Below are positions 54,594 to 61,725 of a stretch of 61,725 bases of DNA, one piece after another. The DNA is taken from NCBI GenBank assembly GCA_014879735.1, contig JACSRN010000037.1, positions 1 to 61,725 on the forward strand, in the 5' to 3' direction. Made by a program: the position numbers and the translations under genes. The DNA comes from Paracoccaceae bacterium (GTDB taxonomy: Bacteria > Pseudomonadota > Alphaproteobacteria > Rhodobacterales > Rhodobacteraceae). Under the pieces are notes generated by a model. It was not told the DNA's origin, made no database searches, and saw only the letters and a list, made by a program, of their open reading frames with translations. Within the stretch, counting starts at the first letter, position 1; every line of letters begins with the position of its first letter.

Positions 54594-54706
54594 TGCCGCG
54601 GTTGGTCCCGGGCCGCTCCCGTCCAGAACCAATTTCCTCCGGCGGGTCTGGCGTCGTCGCTCTGGACCGATATCTTGGGCGCAACAACACCGACTGGACG
54701 CGCCAC

Positions 54707-55363
54707 ATGACGGATACGAAAGACACCATTCCGACAGCAGAGCCGATCTACGAAGCACTGAAGACGGCAATCCTGTCGGGCGACCTGGCGCCTGGAGAGC
54801 CGCTGCGCCAGGACGAGATCGCCCGCCAGCACGGTGTATCGAAAATTCCGGTCCGCGAAGCCCTGCTGAGACTGGAGGTGGATGGCTTTGTCCTGTTCCG
54901 CAAGAACAAGGGCGCGACGGTTCGCGAAATCGCCCCATCCGAGGTTCTGGACCTGATGGATATCCGCGTCGCGCTTGAGTGTCGGGCGCTGGAGCTCGCC
55001 GTGCCGCAGATGGCGAAAAGCGATCTGGACCGTGCGCGGGCCATCCTGAATGACTATCGAGAGGACGCCAGCCTTGCCGACTGGAGCAGTCTGAACGTCA
55101 GGTTTCATCAGGCAATCTATGAGCCCTGCGGGAATGCCGCGCTCTTGCAGATGATCGCCGATCTGCGCGCCCGTCTGGGCCCGTTTGTCCGACTGCTGGT
55201 GACTGAAACTTCGGGCTTCGAGCGCCCGGTGCAGGAACACCGGGACATTCTGTACGCCTGTGGCGCGGGAGAGGTTGGCCGCGCGGTCAAGCTGTTGCGG
55301 AACCATATCGAGACGACCCGCAAAGAAACCGCAGCGCTGATGCGGCGCAGGAGAATGCTTTAG
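54707..55363 (+). CDS. GntR/FCD-type transcriptional regulator
   Basis: Regulator of 218 residues. The N-terminal winged helix is QDEIARQHGVSKIPVREALLRLE with a wing ending KGATVREI. The FCD ligand domain (about residues 85-215) has the metal-type residues in RFHQAIYEP, QEHRDI and LLRNHIE. The ATG giving MTDTKDTIP is chosen; upstream in-frame codons (54593-54706) do not resemble the family. It is the last gene before a strong bidirectional terminator. It probably represses the operon through the GTATAC dyad at its head. Confidence 0.9.
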   Translation: MTDTKDTIPTAEPIYEALKTAILSGDLAPGEPLRQDEIARQHGVSKIPVREALLRLEVDGFVLFRKNKGATVREIAPSEVLDLMDIRVALECRALELAVPQMAKSDLDRARAILNDYREDASLADWSSLNVRFHQAIYEPCGNAALLQMIADLRARLGPFVRLLVTETSGFERPVQEHRDILYACGAGEVGRAVKLLRNHIETTRKETAALMRRRRML

Positions 55364-55392
55364 CGCATCCCCCTTTGCTGGACGTTCTTTGA

Positions 55393-55417
55393 ACCCTCCC
55401 GGACCAGCCGGGAGGGT
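55393..55417. terminator. Bidirectional hairpin terminator between convergent operons
   Basis: Perfect 10-bp stem ACCCTCCCGG/CCGGGAGGGT with a 5-base loop, 30 bp past the GntR stop and 5 bp past the ProV-like stop on the other strand. The stem is symmetric and serves both operons. A U-tract is weak on both sides. Confidence 0.75.
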
Positions 55418-55421
55418 CTAG

Positions 55422-56477
55422 TCACCTGGTGGCCACGGGTTCGGCCTTCACCATTGCGGCGGTCAGATCGCGCAGAGACACGACGCCGATCGCTTTTCCA
55501 TCTTTTCCTCGCACTGTTGCGGAACCCGCAGGATGCGCCATCACAACCCGCGCGGCTTCTTCGATGGTCGCCTCGGCCGGAATGGCAGGTTGGTCATCAG
55601 GCCCGGCGCTGCCCGAAAACGGGGCCATCACGGCATCGACATGGATGAAACGGCCCCGGTTCACTTCCTTGACGAAATTCGCCACATAGTCATCCGCCGG
55701 GCGCAGCACGATATCCTGACTGCTGCCCTGCTGGATGATCTCGCCATCGCGCAGGATGGCGATCTGGTCGCCCAGGCGAAGCGCCTCGTCCAGATCATGG
55801 GTGATGAACACCACCGTCTTGTGCAGTTCCTTCTGCAGTTCCAGAAGCATGGTCTGCATGTCGGTCCGGATCAGCGGATCCAGCGCGGAATAGGCCTCGT
55901 CCATCAAGAGAACAGGGGCATCGTTCGCCAGGGCGCGGGCCAGTCCGACACGCTGCTGCATGCCCCCCGAAAGCTGGTTCGGGTATTTCTGCTCAAAGCC
56001 CTTCAGGCCCACACGATCCAGCCAGCGCATCGCGGTGTCGATGCCCTTCTGCCGGTCGATCCCGCGCACCTCAAGCCCGTAAAGCGTATTGTCCAGAACA
56101 TTTCGATGCGGCAGCAGGGCGAACTTCTGGAACACCATTCCGGTCTGCTGCCGCCGGAACGACAGAAGTTCGGCTTCCGTCATCTTCACGACGTCGGTGC
56201 CGTCCACCAGAACCTCGCCCGCGGTCGGGTCGATCAGGCGGTTGATGTGTCGGATCAGCGTCGACTTGCCAGAGCCCGACAGACCCATGATAACCTGGAT
56301 GGTGCCGGAAGGGATTTCGATGTTGATGTCGCGCAGGCCCAGAATGTGGCCGTGCTTTTCGTTGAGTTCCGCCTTCGTCATGCCCGCCTTGACGGCATCG
56401 ATGTAGGCTTGCGGATCACTTCCGAAGATCTTGTACAGGTTGCGGATCTGGATTCCGCCTGCGGCTCTGTCAGCCAT
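55422..56477 (-). CDS. Glycine-betaine/proline-betaine-type ABC ATPase (ProV-like) with CBS region
   Basis: ATPase of 351 residues. A ProV-specific N-terminal extension (YKIFGSDPQAYIDAVKAGMTK) is followed by Walker A GLSGSGKST, signature LSGGMQQR, Walker B LLMDEAYSALD and H-loop THDLDEAL. A C-terminal region of about 75 residues carries a CBS-like sequence, usually an osmotic or ligand sensor. It is the last gene of proX-proW-proV. It overlaps the permease gene by 8 bp. Neighbouring catabolic genes suggest uptake for growth on a quaternary amine rather than osmoprotection. Confidence 0.9.
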   Translation of the reverse strand: MADRAAGGIQIRNLYKIFGSDPQAYIDAVKAGMTKAELNEKHGHILGLRDINIEIPSGTIQVIMGLSGSGKSTLIRHINRLIDPTAGEVLVDGTDVVKMTEAELLSFRRQQTGMVFQKFALLPHRNVLDNTLYGLEVRGIDRQKGIDTAMRWLDRVGLKGFEQKYPNQLSGGMQQRVGLARALANDAPVLLMDEAYSALDPLIRTDMQTMLLELQKELHKTVVFITHDLDEALRLGDQIAILRDGEIIQQGSSQDIVLRPADDYVANFVKEVNRGRFIHVDAVMAPFSGSAGPDDQPAIPAEATIEEAARVVMAHPAGSATVRGKDGKAIGVVSLRDLTAAMVKAEPVATR

Positions 56478-57357
56478 GGGTCACCTCACGGTGCTGTTGA
56501 AGGCGCTTGCCATAGGCCTGGCTCACGCGGTCGAACATGATGGCGATGCCGACGATTGCGAAACCGTTGAATAGGCCAAGGGTGAAATACTGGTTGGCAA
56601 TCGCCTTCAGGACGGGCTGGCCCAGTCCCTGCACGCCGATCATCGACGCGACCACCACCATGGCCAGCGCCATCATGATGGTCTGGTTGATTCCTGCCAT
56701 GACCGTGGGAAGCGCCAAGGGAAGCTGAACCTTGGTGAGTTTCTGCCAGTTCGAACTGCCGAAGGCGTCTGCGGCTTCGAGAACGTCCTTGTCGACCAGT
56801 CGAATGCCCAGATCGGTCAAGCGGATCATCGGCGGTATCGCATAGATCACCACGGCGATCAGACCAGGAACCTTGCCGATGCCCAGAAGCATCACGACCG
56901 GGATCAGATAGACAAAACTCGGCATGGTTTGCATGACATCGAGGATCGGGTTCATCACCCTGCGAAACCGCTCGGACCGCGACATCAGAATTCCGATCGG
57001 AATTCCGATCACGACGGCCAACAACGTGCAGACGAAGATCATCGAGATCGTCCGCATCGTGTCCTCCCACATGCCAAAGAAGCCGATGGCCAAAAGCGTC
57101 ACCAGACAGCCCAGAACGATCCGCCAGCTCCGGCTACCGATCCAAGCGATGGCCAAAATCACCGCTGTGACGATCGGCCAGGGGGCTTCGACCATGATCC
57201 GCTCGGAATGAATCAGAAAGAACTTGAGGGGCGAGAACAGCGCTTCGATCGTATCACCATGACTGCGCGTAAAGCCGCGGAACCCCTCGTCGATGGTTTT
57301 CTTCAACGCTCGAAGCGAGTCGTCGTTCATGTGTGGAAATTCGACAAGCCAATCCAC
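56470..57357 (-). CDS. Glycine-betaine/proline-betaine-type ABC permease (ProW-like)
   Basis: Permease of 295 residues. A GTG start after GGGAGAAG is chosen because the following residues (VDWLVEFPHMNDDSLRALKK) match the usual ProW opening; a longer frame reads into the upstream gap. Helices cover about residues 55-290, with the MQTMPSFVYLIPVVMLLGIG stretch and the coupling loop EAADAFGSSNWQKLTKVQLP characteristic of ProW/OpuAB. A single permease gene implies a homodimeric pore. Confidence 0.9.
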   Translation of the reverse strand: MDWLVEFPHMNDDSLRALKKTIDEGFRGFTRSHGDTIEALFSPLKFFLIHSERIMVEAPWPIVTAVILAIAWIGSRSWRIVLGCLVTLLAIGFFGMWEDTMRTISMIFVCTLLAVVIGIPIGILMSRSERFRRVMNPILDVMQTMPSFVYLIPVVMLLGIGKVPGLIAVVIYAIPPMIRLTDLGIRLVDKDVLEAADAFGSSNWQKLTKVQLPLALPTVMAGINQTIMMALAMVVVASMIGVQGLGQPVLKAIANQYFTLGLFNGFAIVGIAIMFDRVSQAYGKRLQQHREVTHG

Positions 57358-57441
57358 GTGCTTCTCCCGTTGTTGTCTTCGGGTTCTCCCGATCGAGGTT
57401 CTTGGATGGCGCGGCGCCAGTTGGCACCACGCCACATGGCA

Positions 57442-58443
57442 TCAGAGCGAGGCCTTGATCTTTTCGGCAACTTCCTGGGGCACCCACTGCATCCAGACGT
57501 CCTCGCTGGCCTTGAGGAACTGCCTGGCACCCTCTTCGCCGGTGGCCTGGTTGTCGGTCATCCAGGACATCAGCCCGCCCACGGTCTGGTTCGACCAAGC
57601 GCGCTTGTTCAGATAATCGATGACATCGGCACCGGCACGCTCGGAGAAGCTGGTGGAGACAAGGGTGTAGACATGGTCGGTCGGCCAGGCGGCCGGCTTC
57701 GGATCGGCGCAACCCTCGACGGTAATGCACTTGGCCCACATGTCGGGGTCTTCTTCGACACCCCAGTCCAGCAGGACCATCTCATATTTGCCAAGGATCG
57801 CGGTCGGCGCCCAGTAGAAGCCCAGCCAGCCCGACTGGGTCTCGTAGGCTTTGGCAATCGACGCGTCGAGACCTGCGGCCGAACCGCTGTCCACCAGGGT
57901 GAAGCCTGCCGCCTCGGCGCCATAGGCCTTGAACAGGTTGGCGGTGATCACCGTTGCGCCCCAACCCTGCGGGCCGTTGTAGACCGCGCCCTTCGAGGCA
58001 TCCTCGGGGGCAGGGAACAGCTCGGGGTGGGCCAGCGCGTCCTGGATGGTCTTGATTTCGGGATGGGCGTCGGCCAGATATTTCGGAATCCACCAGCCGT
58101 TGACACCGCCGTCGGGCAGCACATTTGCGGCCTGGATCAGCTTGCCGTCCTCGATGCCCTTCTTGACCACGTCGGGCAGCAGATCGATCCAAGCTTCCGG
58201 CGCGATGTCCGGCTCGCCCTTTTCGGCCATCGAGGTGATGGTCGGCACCGTGTCACCGATGGTGATCTCGGCCGAGCAGCCGTAACCCTCGGTCAGGATG
58301 ATCTTGTCGACGTTCGAGAGGACCTCTGCGCTTTGCCAGTTCATGCTGGCGATCATCACCGATCCGCATTCCTGAGCATAAGCCATCGACGACAGCGACA
58401 TCACGCCAAGCGTGAGACAGGTGGAGGCGAGCAAGGCTTTCAT
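57442..58443 (-). CDS. Glycine-betaine/proline-betaine-type periplasmic binding protein (ProX-like)
   Basis: Receptor of 333 residues. A signal peptide (MKALLASTCLTLGVMSLSSMAYAQ) is cleaved after AYA. The mature protein contains DIAPEAWIDLLP and several spaced tryptophans (SGWLGFYWAPT, NGWWIPKYL) that could form the aromatic cage used to bind quaternary ammonium groups. Two cysteine pairs may form disulphides. It is first in the proXWV unit, 84 bp ahead of the permease. A TetR gene precedes it on the same strand. Confidence 0.9.
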   Translation of the reverse strand: MKALLASTCLTLGVMSLSSMAYAQECGSVMIASMNWQSAEVLSNVDKIILTEGYGCSAEITIGDTVPTITSMAEKGEPDIAPEAWIDLLPDVVKKGIEDGKLIQAANVLPDGGVNGWWIPKYLADAHPEIKTIQDALAHPELFPAPEDASKGAVYNGPQGWGATVITANLFKAYGAEAAGFTLVDSGSAAGLDASIAKAYETQSGWLGFYWAPTAILGKYEMVLLDWGVEEDPDMWAKCITVEGCADPKPAAWPTDHVYTLVSTSFSERAGADVIDYLNKRAWSNQTVGGLMSWMTDNQATGEEGARQFLKASEDVWMQWVPQEVAEKIKASL

Positions 58444-58552
58444 CTTCGTTCCCTGTTGTTAGGCGGCAGGCACGGAAGGGGCAGATGCGCCGCGGACATC
58501 GGCCCCCTGTGGAATACGGATGCAAACGGAGAGCCAACGACGGCGGGCAAGG

Positions 58553-59203
58553 TCAGCCATTGGCGGCCACCGGTTCAACGAACGACACGCCATGCCGCGA
58601 GAAGAAGCGGTTCATCTCGCGCACCTCGGGTTCGACCCCGGTGTAGACCTGGACATATTCCGGCATGCGCGACATGCGCAGCCGGATGTCTTCCTTGGTC
58701 TGCATCGAGATGTAACCGATCTGGACAAGATAGATCGTGCGGGCGCGGACGCCCGCCGCACCGGGTGTGCGGCCGAAGCGCTCGAACATCGCGGTCAAGG
58801 CGGCGATCCGAGCGGTATCGGCTTGCTGAACCTCGGCGAGGATCCCTGGCGATTGCAGAGCCCAACTTCGGATCGCAAACTCAAAGCGGGAATCGAACAG
58901 TTCCTGATCGAACCAGCAGTCGCAGACGTTCAGGATCGCTTCGGCCAGGCTGTCAGCATAGGCGTTTGCACGCTTGATGATGTTGCCAGTGTTCTTCTCC
59001 CGCCACTGCGTCAGAAGAGCGGCGAGCAGCTCATCGCGGTCTTTGAAGAACCAGTAGAAGCTGGCTCGAGAAAGATTGAGGTTCTTTGCAAGCACCTGAA
59101 TCTTAACAGACTCAACTCCCCCCTCCAGCAAAGCGTCGCGTGCGGCCTGCAGCCAGAGCTCAGGCGATCCGCGCGATACAGATTCGTTTTGCGGTTCCGT
59201 CAT
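58553..59203 (-). CDS. TetR-family transcriptional regulator
   Basis: Regulator of 216 residues. The N-terminal TetR helix-turn-helix (residues 15-60) contains VQVLAKNLNLSRASFYWFFKDRDELLAALL. The ligand domain is helical with no assigned family. The ATG follows GGAGA; a few in-frame codons upstream are not supported. It shares a 148-bp divergent region with the second OYE/FAD demethylase gene, which carries a perfect dyad. It likely represses that gene and itself, and possibly the proXWV unit 109 bp downstream. Confidence 0.88.
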   Translation of the reverse strand: MTEPQNESVSRGSPELWLQAARDALLEGGVESVKIQVLAKNLNLSRASFYWFFKDRDELLAALLTQWREKNTGNIIKRANAYADSLAEAILNVCDCWFDQELFDSRFEFAIRSWALQSPGILAEVQQADTARIAALTAMFERFGRTPGAAGVRARTIYLVQIGYISMQTKEDIRLRMSRMPEYVQVYTGVEPEVREMNRFFSRHGVSFVEPVAANG

Positions 59204-59241
59204 GAACGGTCTCCTAGCAAGTTGTAGACATTCAAGCAATG

Positions 59242-59265
59242 AAAATAGCCATTGAAGGCTATTTT
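59242..59265. promoter_or_regulatory. Perfect 24-bp dyad in the TetR-demethylase divergent promoter
   Basis: AAAATAGCC and GGCTATTTT are perfect 9-bp arms around a 6-base spacer, in an AT-rich stretch 39 bp ahead of the TetR start. The heptamer TAGACAT flanks it on both sides (59225-59231 and 59267-59273) as a direct repeat. Size and place fit a TetR operator. Confidence 0.6.
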
Positions 59266-59351
59266 ATAGACATCAGTGTTTGCGGGATTGACGCAAATGT
59301 CTTCGTTCGGATACGCAAGTCCCAAATGCGTTCTAGCCCGGAGCCAAGCCT

Positions 59352-61388
59352 GTGTCGAATGACCCTCTGCTTCAGCCCTTCAAACTCAAGCATCTGACGC
59401 TGCGGAACCGACTGATGATCTCATCGCACGAACCTGCCTACCCCGAAGACGGGATGCCAAAGGGCCGGTATCGCGCCTATCATGTCGAACGCGCCAAGGC
59501 CGGGATCGCGCTGACGATGACCGCCGGGTCCGTCGCCGTGTCGCGCGACAGCCCGCCGGTCTTCAACAACATCCTTGCCTACAAGGACGAGGTTGTTGGC
59601 TGGATGAAGCAGCTGGTGGATGAAGTCCACGACCACGGTACGGCAGTGATGATCCAGCTGACCCATCTTGGCCGCCGCACGCGCTGGGACAAGGGCGACT
59701 GGCTGCCCGTCGTCGCCCCTACGATGGAGCGCGAACCGTCGCACCGCGCCTTCCCCAAGCTGATCGAGAAGTGGGACATCGACCGCATCAAGTCCGATTT
59801 CGCCGACGCGGCGGAACGGATGAAGGCCGCTGGCGTGGACGGTATCGACTTCGAAAGCTTCGGTCATCTTCTGTCGCAGTTCTGGTCTCCGATGAGCAAT
59901 CACCTCGACAATGAATACGGCGGCAGCCTTGAAAACCGCATGCGGTTCTCACTGGAGGTACTGGGCGCGGTGCGCCAGCGCGTCGGCAAGGATTTCATCC
60001 TCGGCATCCGCTATGTCGCGGACGAGGACACACCGGAAGGCTATGACAAGGCCGAGGGCATGGAAATTTCCGGGCGGCTCAAGGATAGCGGTCTGATCGA
60101 TTTCCTGAACGTCACCAAAGGCCATATCGAAACCGACGCTGGCCTCACCGACAACATCCCGATCATGGGTATGGCCTCTGCACCCTTCCTTGATCTGGCG
60201 GGCGAGGTGCGGGCAGCGACGCGCTTCCCGGTCTTCCACGCGACCCGCATCCAGGATGTGGCGACCGCGCGTTACGCCATCGCGGCGGGCAAGGTCGACA
60301 TGATCGGCATGACCCGCGCCCATATGGCCGACCCGCAGATCATGCGGAAGATCCTTGAAAAGCGTGAGCACGATATCCGGCCCTGCGTCGGCGCAAACTA
60401 CTGCCTCGACCGCATCTATCAGGGAGGCATGGCGCTTTGCATGCACAACGCGGCGACAGGTCGCGAAGAGACCATGCCGCATGATGTGCCGAGGGCCATC
60501 ACCCGCAAGAGGGTCATCATCGTCGGCGCTGGTCCCGCCGGCCTGGAAGCCGCGCGCGTCGCGGGCGAGCGCGGGCATCAGGTGATCGTCCATGAGTTGG
60601 CGCCCCATGCCGGGGGCCAACTGCGGCTGACCGCGCAAAGCCCGCGCCGGCGCGAAATGATCGGCGTCAGCGACTGGCGCGTGGCGCAATGCGAACGACT
60701 CGGCGTCGAGATGCGCTACAACAGCTTCGCCGAGGTGGACATGATCCTCGGTGACGCGCCCGATGTCGTGATCATTGCGACAGGTGGTTTGCCGCATACC
60801 GAGGTGCTGAAGACGGGCAATGAATTTCTGACCTCGACCTGGGACATCCTCTCGGGCGACGTGAAGCCCGGCACCGATGTTCTGATCTACGACGACGCGG
60901 GCGATCATGCAGGCATGCAGGCAGCCGAGATCATTGCCGCCAGCGGGGCAAAACTGGAAATCATGACCCGTGATCGCGCCTTCGCGCCCGAGGTCATGGC
61001 GATGAACCTGGTGCCCTACATGCGGTCCCTGCAGAAACGGGACGTGCGCTTTACGGTCACTTATCTGCTCGAGGCGGTCCGGAAGGATGGAAACATGCTC
61101 GTCGCGACCATCGGGAGCGACTACGGCGGAATCGCCAGGGAGCAGCGCCACGACCAGATCATCGTGAACCACGGTACCCGGCCGAACGACAGCCTATATC
61201 TGGAACTGACCCCGCACTCCGTTAATGAGGGCGCCGTGAACCATTCGAACCTGATCGATGGAAAGCCGCAGCTGGTCTTCACGAATCCCGCGGGAAAATT
61301 TCAACTCTTCCGGATCGGCGACGCGGTCGCTGCGCGAAATACACACGCCGCCATCTATGACGCGCTGCGTCTGGTGAAGGACATCTGA
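59352..61388 (+). CDS. NADH:flavin oxidoreductase/FAD fusion, amine demethylase-type (DgcA/StcD-like), second paralogue
   Basis: Flavoprotein of 678 residues, colinear with the paralogue at the centre of the window. It has an FMN barrel (about residues 1-340; SNDPLLQPFKLKHLTLRNR at the start), a linker with C-x5-C-x11-C, and C-terminal FAD/NAD domains (VIIVGAGPAGLEAARVAGERG). A GTG start is chosen since alignment with the paralogue places its ATG at this codon and CGGAGCC precedes it. Enzymes of this group oxidatively remove N-methyl groups from dimethylglycine, N-methylproline or similar. It is beside a quaternary-amine importer, so a betaine-derived tertiary amine is the natural candidate. 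Divergent TetR probably controls it. Confidence 0.9.
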   Translation: MSNDPLLQPFKLKHLTLRNRLMISSHEPAYPEDGMPKGRYRAYHVERAKAGIALTMTAGSVAVSRDSPPVFNNILAYKDEVVGWMKQLVDEVHDHGTAVMIQLTHLGRRTRWDKGDWLPVVAPTMEREPSHRAFPKLIEKWDIDRIKSDFADAAERMKAAGVDGIDFESFGHLLSQFWSPMSNHLDNEYGGSLENRMRFSLEVLGAVRQRVGKDFILGIRYVADEDTPEGYDKAEGMEISGRLKDSGLIDFLNVTKGHIETDAGLTDNIPIMGMASAPFLDLAGEVRAATRFPVFHATRIQDVATARYAIAAGKVDMIGMTRAHMADPQIMRKILEKREHDIRPCVGANYCLDRIYQGGMALCMHNAATGREETMPHDVPRAITRKRVIIVGAGPAGLEAARVAGERGHQVIVHELAPHAGGQLRLTAQSPRRREMIGVSDWRVAQCERLGVEMRYNSFAEVDMILGDAPDVVIIATGGLPHTEVLKTGNEFLTSTWDILSGDVKPGTDVLIYDDAGDHAGMQAAEIIAASGAKLEIMTRDRAFAPEVMAMNLVPYMRSLQKRDVRFTVTYLLEAVRKDGNMLVATIGSDYGGIAREQRHDQIIVNHGTRPNDSLYLELTPHSVNEGAVNHSNLIDGKPQLVFTNPAGKFQLFRIGDAVAARNTHAAIYDALRLVKDI

Positions 61389-61393
61389 CCTTT

Positions 61394-61416
61394 CCGGAAA
61401 CAGCGGCGGTTTCCGG
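61394..61416 (+). terminator. Hairpin behind the second demethylase gene
   Basis: Perfect 8-bp stem CCGGAAAC/GTTTCCGG with a 7-base loop, beginning five bases after the stop codon. No clear T-run follows, so efficiency is uncertain, but position favours a terminator. Confidence 0.55.
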
Positions 61417-61490
61417 CGAGGGGGCGGCCCATTGGCCTGCTGCCGGTTTCGCGAACAGCAGGTTAAGCTGGCATCGCGTGGCCCCCGGGC

Positions 61491-61725
61491 TGTCAATCGG
61501 CGTTGAATGGTGCCCCCCGATCGGCGCGCAAAAGTGCCCCCTCTGGCGATCGGGTCAGCAGGCCCGTGGGGCGTAGCTTTCCAGCACGCGCAGCCGCCGC
61601 GGGCCTGCGTTTCTGAGAGCGTTCAGGCTCGGGTTTTGATGTGCCAACTGTCGTTGCCTGTTGACCTGCGCCGGGATTTTTCCTCCATCTGCGACTAGAG
61701 TCCGCCCCAAGGAAGGGACGGACAA
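61491..61725. mobile_element. Probable terminal part of an IS21-family insertion sequence, cut by window end
   Basis: Starting with TGTCAATCGGCG, two repeated modules follow, each containing TGCCCCC (61511-61517 and 61535-61541) with AT-rich A/G tracts and GATCGG. This layout, an element tip beginning TG and bearing several internal repeats with G-TGNCCCC, is what IS21-family ends look like. No istA or istB coding is visible before the window stops. The element could equally be a solo remnant. Confidence 0.45.

Noticed and set aside
42224-61388. Idea that the OYE/FAD proteins provide the dimethylamine dehydrogenase for a complete DMF pathway
   Set aside because: They are tens of kilobases from the DMFase genes, controlled by different regulators, and their linkers match DgcA/StcD-like demethylases better than dimethylamine dehydrogenase.

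Overview
This is a GC-rich window of about 62 kb that reads like an accessory chromosomal or megaplasmid region of an alphaproteobacterium, most likely a Paracoccus-like member of the Rhodobacterales. The evidence is strong G/C in third codon positions, the family mix (polyamine-, peptide-, amino-acid- and betaine-type ABC importers, FOXRED1-like flavoproteins, an N,N-dimethylformamidase-like enzyme, a uronate-dehydrogenase-like SDR) and tight 4-bp ATGA overlaps. The genus is inferred, not proven. The first 20 bases are Nextera/Tn5 adapter followed by a fold-back inverted repeat, so the left edge is a library artefact. The right edge runs into what looks like one end of an IS21-family element.

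Layout. (1) 21-5873: a MalT/LuxR-type STAND regulator cut off by the contig end, divergent from a marR-emrB-emrA type drug-efflux operon. (2) 6149-13467: a dipeptide/opine-type ABC importer in one operon with a class II histone-deacetylase-like amidohydrolase, next to an AraC regulator. (3) 13699-24489: a PotABCD-like polyamine importer co-transcribed with both subunits of a dimethylformamidase-like amidase and a GntR regulator with two winged helices. A second unit encodes a class III aminotransferase and a gamma-glutamyl-amine-synthetase-like glutamine synthetase homologue. (4) 25104-41633: three minus-strand transcription units with a polar-amino-acid ABC importer, two SDRs, an Asp/Glu-racemase-family protein, a LysR regulator, a DAO flavoprotein, a uronate-dehydrogenase-like enzyme, an aminotransferase, HyuB/HyuA, a ThDP enzyme and a GlcD-type FAD dehydrogenase. 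A 17-bp palindrome (GRCAA...TTGYC) lies ahead of all three units. (5) 42224-47863: a demethylase-type Old Yellow Enzyme/FAD fusion with its divergent LysR, then unrecognised genes and decayed DNA. (6) 47886-61388: a quinone-oxidoreductase remnant, a DAO flavoprotein divergent from a ProC/GMC-oxidoreductase/ALDH/DAO/GntR operon, a convergent ProXWV quaternary-amine importer, and a TetR gene divergent from a second OYE/FAD demethylase paralogue.

Taken together the window is an island for importing and oxidising nitrogenous small molecules (amides, polyamines, methylated amines, possibly lactams). Each module carries its own importer or regulator. The least understood parts are the HyuAB/ThDP/uronate-dehydrogenase-like regulon with its shared operator, and the Pot-DMFase operon. 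The substrates are not deducible from sequence alone. No tRNA, rRNA, CRISPR array or intact transposase was seen.
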